Origin: Actinomycetales bacterium
GTDB taxonomy: Bacteria > Actinomycetota > Actinomycetes > Actinomycetales > BWSM-131
Length of the DNA stretch: 10,241 nt
NCBI GenBank assembly: GCA_030149025.1
Contig: JASBSH010000257.1
Location: 1 to 10,241 of the forward strand
Direction: 5' to 3'
A program made the position numbers and the translations under genes. Shown here piece by piece: positions 4,731-10,241 of the stretch. Within the stretch, counting starts at the first letter, position 1. Every line of letters begins with the position of its first letter. The notes beneath the pieces were generated by a model. It worked only from the letters and a program-made list of their open reading frames with translations. It did no database searches and was not told where the DNA came from.

Positions 4731-7298
4731 GTGCCCGGCATGAACCTGACCCGCGACGAAGCGCGAGAGCGCGCCGCCCACCTCACCGTCTCGTCCTACG
4801 AGATCGATCTGGACCTCACCGCCGGGGAGGAGACCTTCGGGTCCACCACGACGGTGCGGTTCGCCAGCAACCGCCCGGGCAGCGACACCTTCATCGACCT
4901 GGTGGCCCCCACGGTCCGGCGCGTCGTCCTGAACGGCACCGACCTCGACCCGGCCGAGGTGGCCGACGGCACTCGGGTGCAGCTGCCCTCCGTGCAGGAG
5001 GAGAACGAGCTGGTGGTCGAGGCATCCTGCTGCTACATGAAGACCGGGGAGGGCCTGCACCGGTTCGTGGACCCGGTCGACAAGGAGGTGTATCTGTACT
5101 CCCAGTTCGAGGTGGCCGACGCACGCCGGGTATTCGCCGTCTTCGACCAGCCCGACCTGAAGGCGACGTTCTCGTTCACGGTCACGGCGCCGTCGCACTG
5201 GCAGGTGGTCTCCAACTCCCCGACCCCGCAACCGGTCGAGGTGGGGCCGGGTGCGGTGCCGGGCAGCTCGAGCTGGCGGTTCGCCCCCACCCCGCGGCTC
5301 GCGCCGTACGTCACCGCCATCGTCGCGGGCCCCTACCACGTGGAGCGAGGCGAGCTGACCAGCCGCGACGGGCGCGTCATCCCGCTCGGTGTGTTCTGCC
5401 GCGCCTCCCTCGCGGAGCACCTGGACGCCGACAACGTCATGGACGTCACCCGGCGCGGCTTCGAGTACTTCGAGCGGGTCTTCGACGTGACCTACCCGTT
5501 CGAGAAGTACGACCAGCTGTTCGTCCCCGAGTTCAACGCCGGTGCGATGGAGAACGCCGGTGCGGTGACGTTCGTGGAGTCGTACGTCTTCCGGTCCAAG
5601 GTGCCGGAGGCGGTCATCGAGCGCCGGGCGCTCACGATCCTGCACGAGCTGGCGCACATGTGGTTCGGCGACCTGGTCACCATGCGATGGTGGGACGACC
5701 TGTGGCTGAACGAGTCGTTCGCCGAGTACGCGTCCACCGTGTGCCTCGCCGAGGCCACCCGCTGGACGTCGGCCTGGACCACCTTCTCGAGCATGGAGAA
5801 GTCGTGGGCCTACCGGCAGGACCAGCTGCCCTCCACCCACCCGGTGGTCGCCGACATGGTGGACCTCGAGGCCGTCGAGGTGAACTTCGACGGCATCACG
5901 TACGCCAAGGGCGCGAGCGTGCTGCGTCAGCTCGTCGCCTACGTCGGGCGCGACCACTTCGACGAGGGGCTGCGCCGGTACTTCCAGCAGCACGCCTGGG
6001 GCAACACCGAGCTGGGTGACCTGCTCGCCGAGCTCGAGGCGACGTCCGGCCGTGACCTGCGCGCGTGGTCACGCGTGTGGCTCGAGCGGGCCGGCGTCAC
6101 GACGCTACGCCCGGTGCTCGAGGTCGACCACGCCGGCACCATCACGAATCTGGCCGTCCGGCAGGAGGTCCCGAACGAGCACCCCACCCACCGGCCGCAC
6201 CGCCTGGCCATCGGCTGCTACGACCTGGTCGACGGCGTCATGACCCGCACCCGGCAGGTGGAGCTCGACGTCGACGGCGAGCTCACCCCGGTGCCCGAGC
6301 TGGCCGGCGCGCCGCGCCCTGACCTGCTGCTCGTCAACGACGACGACCTCGCCTACGCGAAGGTCCGGCTCGACGAGACGTCGATGGCGACGGCCGTGGC
6401 ACGGCTCGACGCGTTCGCCGACTCCCTGCCCCGCACCCTGATCTGGGGCGCGGCCTGGGACATGACCCGGGACGCCGAGCTGGCCGGGCGCGACTTCGTC
6501 GACCTCGTGCTCGGCAACGTCGCCGCCGAGACGGACTCCTCGGTCGTGCTGGTGCTGCTGCGCCAGCTGACCACGACGATCCGGCTCTATGTGGCCCCCG
6601 AGCACCGGGACGCCGTGGCGAGGTCCGCGGCCGACCGGCTGCTCGCACTCGCCCGCCAGGCGCAGGCGGGCAGCGACACCCAGCTCCAGCTGGTGAAGGC
6701 GTTCGCGGCGCACGCTGTCTCGGGCAAGCATCTGGACGCCGTCTCGGCGTTCCTGTCCGGTGACGAGCAGCTGGACGGGCTCACGATCGACACCGACCTG
6801 CGGTGGGAGCTGCTCAGCTCCCTCGTCGTCGGTGGGCGCGCCGCGGACGAGGAGATCGACCGCGAGCTGGAGCGGGACGACACCGCGGCGGGCCGTCGTG
6901 CCGCGGCTGCCGCCCGCGCGGCGGTGCCGACCGAGGAGGCGAAGCGCCGCGCGTGGGCGTCGGTGGTCGAGTCCGATGACCTGCCCAACGCCGTCCAGGC
7001 CTCGGTGATCGCCGGTTTCGGTCGCGTGCACGACACGTCGCTGCTCGAGCCGTTCGTGGAGCCGTACTTCGCGGCGCTGCCGCAGGTGTGGGCGACCCGC
7101 ACCAACGAGATGGCGCAGCAGATCGTGGTCGGCCTCTACCCGACGCTGCTCGCCGACGAGCAGACGGTCGAGCGCACGGACGCCTTCCTCGCCACGTTGA
7201 ACGGGGACACCACCGGCCTGCGGCGTCTCACCCTGGAGAACAGGGACGGCGTGCTGCGCGCGCTGCGTGCCCAGGCCCGGGACCGTACCGCTCACTAA
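4731..7298 (+). CDS. pepN: Aminopeptidase N (M1 family zinc metallopeptidase)
   Basis: 855-residue enzyme that removes N-terminal residues from peptides in the cytoplasm; no signal peptide or membrane segment is visible. An N-terminal beta-sheet domain (LTVSSYEIDLDL onward) precedes the catalytic gluzincin domain. This carries the exopeptidase motif GAMEN at 271-275, zinc ligands H305 and H309 in HELAH with catalytic E306, the third ligand E328 in NESFAEY (the HEXXH-X18-E spacing is exact) and the catalytic Tyr391 in ITYAKG. The remaining ~400 residues form the helical C-terminal domain of the ERAP1_C type. The length is normal for the actinobacterial form. GTG 4731 is supported by the AAGGA site and by alignment of the start with mycobacterial PepN (M-x3-NLTRD). 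It is divergent from the DsbA-fold reductase operon, as in M. tuberculosis (Rv2467 beside Rv2466c), and followed 25 bases later by a small gene likely on the same transcript. Confidence 0.97.
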   Translation: MPGMNLTRDEARERAAHLTVSSYEIDLDLTAGEETFGSTTTVRFASNRPGSDTFIDLVAPTVRRVVLNGTDLDPAEVADGTRVQLPSVQEENELVVEASCCYMKTGEGLHRFVDPVDKEVYLYSQFEVADARRVFAVFDQPDLKATFSFTVTAPSHWQVVSNSPTPQPVEVGPGAVPGSSSWRFAPTPRLAPYVTAIVAGPYHVERGELTSRDGRVIPLGVFCRASLAEHLDADNVMDVTRRGFEYFERVFDVTYPFEKYDQLFVPEFNAGAMENAGAVTFVESYVFRSKVPEAVIERRALTILHELAHMWFGDLVTMRWWDDLWLNESFAEYASTVCLAEATRWTSAWTTFSSMEKSWAYRQDQLPSTHPVVADMVDLEAVEVNFDGITYAKGASVLRQLVAYVGRDHFDEGLRRYFQQHAWGNTELGDLLAELEATSGRDLRAWSRVWLERAGVTTLRPVLEVDHAGTITNLAVRQEVPNEHPTHRPHRLAIGCYDLVDGVMTRTRQVELDVDGELTPVPELAGAPRPDLLLVNDDDLAYAKVRLDETSMATAVARLDAFADSLPRTLIWGAAWDMTRDAELAGRDFVDLVLGNVAAETDSSVVLVLLRQLTTTIRLYVAPEHRDAVARSAADRLLALARQAQAGSDTQLQLVKAFAAHAVSGKHLDAVSAFLSGDEQLDGLTIDTDLRWELLSSLVVGGRAADEEIDRELERDDTAAGRRAAAAARAAVPTEEAKRRAWASVVESDDLPNAVQASVIAGFGRVHDTSLLEPFVEPYFAALPQVWATRTNEMAQQIVVGLYPTLLADEQTVERTDAFLATLNGDTTGLRRLTLENRDGVLRALRAQARDRTAH

Positions 7299-7323
7299 CG
7301 CCGACAACGCCGACAGCGCCCGC

Positions 7324-7833
7324 ATGCAGACGTTCCTGCCGTTCCCGGACTTCGAGCAGTCCGCCCGGGTGCTGGACGACCGCAGGCTCGGCAAGCAGCG
7401 GGTGGAGTGCATCCAGATCGTGCGTGCGTTGACACGGCCGGACTACGGGTGGCGCAACCACCCGGCCGTCCTGATGTGGAAGGGCTACGAGGAGGCGCTC
7501 GGGCGCTACGCGTTCACCATGTGCGAGGTGTGGACGGAGCGCGGCCGGGCAGACACGTGCGCCGCCACCCTGACCACCGACCTTCGGGCGGCCGGGGTCA
7601 GCACCGTCCGCAGCCAGGACGAGCTCGCGCGCGCCGGGGCGCTACCACCCTGGCTGGGTGACGAGTCGTTCCACCGCAGCCACCAGTCGTCACTGCTGCG
7701 CAAGGACCCGGAGCACTACGGCGAGCAGTTTCCCGGCGTCCCACCGGACCTCGAGTACGTGTGGCCGGTGCGAAAGGCCAAGGCAACCAAAGGAAAACGA
7801 GCCGCGAGCAAGAAGGTCAGCGACGAGGCGTGA
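7324..7833 (+). CDS. MSMEG_6728-family protein related to pyrimidine-dimer glycosylase (Pyr_excise-like)
   Basis: 169-residue protein of a conserved actinobacterial family. The conserved-looking blocks are MQTFLPFPDF at the start, RLGKQR (21-26), GWRNHPA (42-48) and HRSHQSSLLRKDPEHY (117-132), followed by a lysine-rich tail (~150-165) that looks suited to nucleic-acid contact. From memory this family is placed near T4 endonuclease V-type pyrimidine-dimer excision proteins, but I know of no proven activity for the actinobacterial members, so a DNA-repair role is inference. ATG 7324 is chosen because the family begins MQTFLP; the open frame extends upstream to 7267 inside pepN. No Shine-Dalgarno is visible and the gap to pepN is 25 bases, suggesting coupled expression. 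Its last 17 bases overlap the 3' end of the convergent malQ. Confidence 0.8.
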   Translation: MQTFLPFPDFEQSARVLDDRRLGKQRVECIQIVRALTRPDYGWRNHPAVLMWKGYEEALGRYAFTMCEVWTERGRADTCAATLTTDLRAAGVSTVRSQDELARAGALPPWLGDESFHRSHQSSLLRKDPEHYGEQFPGVPPDLEYVWPVRKAKATKGKRAASKKVSDEA

Positions 7834-9964
7834 TCGCCTCGGTGAGCGACCGCACCCGCGGCCGCGTGCGCAGCTCCTCGATCAGCACCGGCACGCCGGA
7901 ACCGTCGGCCAGGGGCACCCGCCAGTTCGGATACTCGTTGTAGGTCCCCGGCTGGTTCTGGGTGCGCCGCTCCCCCACCGCGTCGGTGAGGGCCATGCCG
8001 AGCAGGCGTGACGGCGTCCAGGTCAGGAACCGGTGCAGCGCCTCGACGGTCTCGCGCTCGGTCGCGTTCTCCGGCAGCAACGAGAGCTCCCGCAACAACC
8101 GCAGCACGGCCTCGCGGTCCGCCTCGTCGGCAGCCGTCTCCTCCTCGACCGGGCGCGTGAGCACCCCCAGCCGCTCCCGCAGGTCGATGTGCTCGCCGGC
8201 CAAGTAGCCGGCGGACGGCGGCATGTCGTGAGTCGTCACGGTGGCGAGGCACAGCTCGCGCCAGCGTTCGGGACGCAACGGGACGCCGCCGCTGTCCTTC
8301 TCGAACCACAGCACGGACGTGCCCAGCACGCCGCGCTCCACCAGGTAATCCCGCACCCACGGCTCGACGGTGCCGAGGTCCTCGCCGACCACGACCGCCC
8401 CGGCGCGCTGCGCCTCCAGGCAGAGGATGCCGACGAGCGCCTCGTGGTCGTACCGCACGTAGGTGCCCTCGGCCGGTGACATGCCGTCCGGCACCCACCA
8501 CAGCCGGAACAGCCCGATGATGTGGTCGATGCGGATGCCACCCGCGTGCCGCAGCACCGTCCGCAGCATGTCCCGGTACGGCGCGTACCCCAGCTCCGCC
8601 AGCGTGCCCGGCCGCCACGGCGGCTGGCTCCAGTCCTGTCCCTGCTGGTTGTACGCGTCCGGGGGCGCACCGACCGTCACCCCGCGGGCGAGCGCTTCGC
8701 CCAGCGCCCAGGCGTCCGCGCCGTCGGGGTGCACACCGACCGCGAGGTCGTGCATGACCCCGTAGGCCATACCGGCGTCCCGCGCCACCCGCTGCGCGGT
8801 CGCGAGCTGCTCGTCGGCCACCCACTGCAGCCAGCAGTGCAGGTCGATGCGCTCAGCCAGCTCCACACGCGCCCGCTGCAGCTCCTGCGAGGAGTGGTCG
8901 TGCGCCCACGCCGGCCACTTCGACGGCGGCAGCCCGAACCGCTCCGCCAGGGCGCACCAGGTGGCGAAGTCGACCAAGCCCTGTCCCTCACGGACCTTGA
9001 AGGCGTCGAAGGCGGCCTGGCGACCGGGGCTGCGCGGTGCGGTCCACACGGTCTCGAGCGCTGACAGCTTCGCCGCCCACACGGCGTCCCGGTCCAGCTC
9101 GCGGGGTTGGGTGACGGTCGCCCGCAACGGTTCGGCCTGCCACTCCAGCAGCGCCCGGTCCGTCGAGGGCAGGTAGGCCACCTCGCGGATGTCCTCGACC
9201 CGGATGTAGATGGGGTTCACGAACCGGCGGGTGGTCGGCAGGTACGGCGACGGCTCCATCGGCGGGATCGGCTCGGCTGCGTGCAACGGGTTCACCAGGA
9301 CGAAGTCGGCACCGAGATCGCGAGCGCCGAGACTGGACAGCTCGGCGAGGTCCGCCAGGTCTCCCATCCCCCAGGACTCACGCGAGCACACTGAGTACAG
9401 CTGCACCATCAGCCCCCACCGCTGCTGGTCGAGCGCCGTCGGCCGATCGAGGACGGCGGGGACGACGACAAGCACGCAGGTGCCCTCCGTTGAGTCCGAA
9501 CGGGCTCGCAGCGTGTGCCAGCCGAGCGGCAGGTCGTCGGGGACGACGAAGGTCGCCTCCCCCACCAGCTGGCCGTCGACGCGCCGCGGCTCGACCCAGT
9601 GGTCCTGCTGGGCCAGGTCACGGCGGCCGCCGTCCTCCAGCTCCACCCGGACGACCACGGTCTCGCCGTGCGGCACGTGGACCGGCACCCAGGGCGACTG
9701 CCCGGCGCGCACCACCACGGTGGGCGGCAGCATCCGACGCCAGGGGGCGTCGTCCGCAGCTGTGAGGGACTCGCGCACCTGCTGCTCGCCCGCCGCCTGC
9801 ACGCCGAGGGCGGCGAGCACCGCGACGACCGTGGCGGCGGGAATGCGGCGTTGCCTGCCCTGCCAGTCCCAGAACTCGGTGGCCACCCCGTACCTGCGGG
9901 CCAGCTCCGCCAGATCCTCGGGCAGTGCGGGCGACGGCGTCACCTGGTCGTCGCTGTGGGTCAC
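7817..9964 (-). CDS. malQ: 4-alpha-glucanotransferase (amylomaltase, GH77)
   Basis: 715-residue cytoplasmic enzyme that transfers alpha-1,4-glucan segments between maltodextrins, acting in maltose and glycogen breakdown. Residues ~13-56 are helical, ~75-170 form the beta-sandwich N-terminal domain of long MalQ proteins, and the GH77 barrel starts near 182 (RWGLMVQLYS). Catalytic residues: nucleophile D480 in GIRIDHIIG, acid/base E528 in VVGEDLGT and transition-state Asp D580 in TTHDMPPS. Also typical are NPLHA, SPYLP, DAYNQQGQDW and the C-terminal QNQPGT..YPNW. The length fits the actinobacterial type (~700 residues) rather than the short Thermus type. The start is GTG 9964 with no good Shine-Dalgarno; family alignment could move it slightly. 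It converges on the MSMEG_6728-family gene with a 17-bp overlap and is divergent from a prolyl-oligopeptidase gene. No glycogen or maltose operon genes are adjacent. Confidence 0.96.
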   Translation of the reverse strand: MTHSDDQVTPSPALPEDLAELARRYGVATEFWDWQGRQRRIPAATVVAVLAALGVQAAGEQQVRESLTAADDAPWRRMLPPTVVVRAGQSPWVPVHVPHGETVVVRVELEDGGRRDLAQQDHWVEPRRVDGQLVGEATFVVPDDLPLGWHTLRARSDSTEGTCVLVVVPAVLDRPTALDQQRWGLMVQLYSVCSRESWGMGDLADLAELSSLGARDLGADFVLVNPLHAAEPIPPMEPSPYLPTTRRFVNPIYIRVEDIREVAYLPSTDRALLEWQAEPLRATVTQPRELDRDAVWAAKLSALETVWTAPRSPGRQAAFDAFKVREGQGLVDFATWCALAERFGLPPSKWPAWAHDHSSQELQRARVELAERIDLHCWLQWVADEQLATAQRVARDAGMAYGVMHDLAVGVHPDGADAWALGEALARGVTVGAPPDAYNQQGQDWSQPPWRPGTLAELGYAPYRDMLRTVLRHAGGIRIDHIIGLFRLWWVPDGMSPAEGTYVRYDHEALVGILCLEAQRAGAVVVGEDLGTVEPWVRDYLVERGVLGTSVLWFEKDSGGVPLRPERWRELCLATVTTHDMPPSAGYLAGEHIDLRERLGVLTRPVEEETAADEADREAVLRLLRELSLLPENATERETVEALHRFLTWTPSRLLGMALTDAVGERRTQNQPGTYNEYPNWRVPLADGSGVPVLIEELRTRPRVRSLTEAITPRR

Positions 9965-9983
9965 GGCGCCCGATACTGCCAGA

Positions 9984-10017
9984 GCGGCGGTGGGCGCACC
10001 CGGCGACGCACCGCCGC
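9984..10017. promoter_or_regulatory. 9-bp inverted repeat in the malQ / S9-peptidase divergent promoter region
   Basis: GCGGCGGTG (9984-9992) and CACCGCCGC (10009-10017) are exact inverted arms separated by 16 bases. It lies between the two divergent start codons (88-base gap), so it could be an operator or a structure in a leader. GC-rich DNA throws up such repeats by chance, so the regulatory role is only suggested. Confidence 0.35.
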
Positions 10018-10037
10018 CCGGACGTGCCCGGCGACGC
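9999..10037 (+). repeat. 11-bp direct repeat pair upstream of the S9 peptidase gene
   Basis: CCCGGCGACGC occurs at 9999-10009 and 10027-10037, start to start 28 bases apart. The second copy ends three bases before the candidate -10 element at 10041. It may be a paired protein-binding site or a chance GC-rich repeat. Confidence 0.4.
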
Positions 10038-10040
10038 TCC

Positions 10041-10046
10041 TAGGGT
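10041..10046 (+). promoter_or_regulatory. Candidate -10 element for a leaderless S9-peptidase transcript
   Basis: TAGGGT followed by six bases and ATG 10053, the same geometry as the TACTGT-6-GTG of the phosphatase gene. The purine-rich GGTGAGG that overlaps it is too close to the ATG to be a normal Shine-Dalgarno. No clear -35 is visible. Confidence 0.5.
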
Positions 10047-10052
10047 GAGGGC

Positions 10053-10241
10053 ATGACCGACGCGACGTCCTCGCCGTACCCGGCCGCAACCCGCCTGTCC
10101 CTGGTCGAGCAGCTGCCGGAGGGCTGCCCGGCCGACGTGACGACGTCCGTCGCCGATCCCTACCGGTGGCTGGAGGACGCCGACGCCGAGGCGACCGAGG
10201 CGTGGACCCGGGAGCAGGACGACCTGTTCGGGCAGGAGCGG
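10053..10241 (+). CDS. Prolyl oligopeptidase family (S9A) serine peptidase, N-terminal part only
   Basis: The first 63 codons run off the right edge of the window without a stop. The segment DPYRWLED (residues ~38-45) followed by an acidic stretch and AWTREQDDLF is the hallmark start of the Peptidase_S9_N beta-propeller domain (family pattern DPYRWLED...W..aQ). Full-length members are about 700 residues, with the catalytic Ser-Asp-His triad near the C-terminus, so no catalytic residue can be checked here. They cut short peptides after proline, usually in the cytoplasm; no signal peptide is visible. The ATG at 10053 fits the TAGGGT-6-ATG leaderless pattern. It is divergent from malQ. Confidence 0.85.
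   Translation, partial: MTDATSSPYPAATRLSLVEQLPEGCPADVTTSVADPYRWLEDADAEATEAWTREQDDLFGQER

Noticed and set aside
2594..6019. A very long plus-strand open frame (1141 codons) running across nei1, rpiB, the reductase gene and into pepN
   Set aside because: It is antisense to three recognised genes and overlaps pepN in another frame. The translation is low-complexity Arg/Ala/Gly/Val-rich with no recognisable domain, as expected from third-position GC bias.
6105..7412. Long minus-strand frames opposite pepN (6105-7412 and 4707-5993)
   Set aside because: Both are antisense to a clear M1 aminopeptidase with all catalytic motifs, and their translations match no family I know.
7716..8825. Minus-strand frame of 369 codons inside malQ
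   Set aside because: It overlaps the GH77 catalytic region in a different frame on the same strand and is Arg/Gly/Ala-rich, so it is a shadow.

Overview
This window is high-GC DNA that reads as an actinobacterial chromosome segment, most likely a member of the Actinomycetia that uses mycothiol. Three observations point there: strongly GC-biased codons, frequent GTG starts with two leaderless-type TANNNT promoters, and a four-gene block with the same order and orientation as Mycobacterium tuberculosis Rv2464c-Rv2465c-Rv2466c-Rv2467. I cannot name a genus from the sequence.

Layout. Positions 1-131 are non-coding apart from a hairpin and one copy of a 23-bp duplication. A membrane-anchored SpoIIE/PP2C-type phosphatase lies on the minus strand (132-1241). 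Next is an accessory-looking cassette, roughly 1357-2587. It holds one minus-strand gene for an AbiEi-type winged-helix protein fused to a DUF559/Vsr-like nuclease domain, bracketed by six copies of a ~24-bp repeat. Two copies lie on the left and four, in the opposite orientation, on the right; three of the right-hand copies are part of a 44-bp tandem array. The conserved housekeeping block follows: nei1 (DNA glycosylase), rpiB (ribose-5-phosphate isomerase B) and a DsbA-fold mycothiol-dependent reductase homologue, all minus strand. These are divergent from pepN (aminopeptidase N), which is followed by a small MSMEG_6728-family gene (plus strand). malQ (4-alpha-glucanotransferase, minus strand) converges on that small gene with a 17-bp overlap. 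At the right edge malQ is divergent from the start of a prolyl-oligopeptidase-family gene that is cut by the window end.

How the genes fit together. The central block combines base-excision repair, pentose-phosphate metabolism, thiol redox and peptide turnover; no single pathway links them, but the arrangement is an old syntenic unit. malQ serves maltodextrin/glycogen metabolism. The part least explained by known biology is the repeat-bracketed nuclease cassette: its repeats come within 5 bp of the nuclease gene's stop codon and even supply the stop codon of nei1. That makes it the best candidate in this window for an undescribed element, a gene-plus-repeat unit inserted next to a conserved block.
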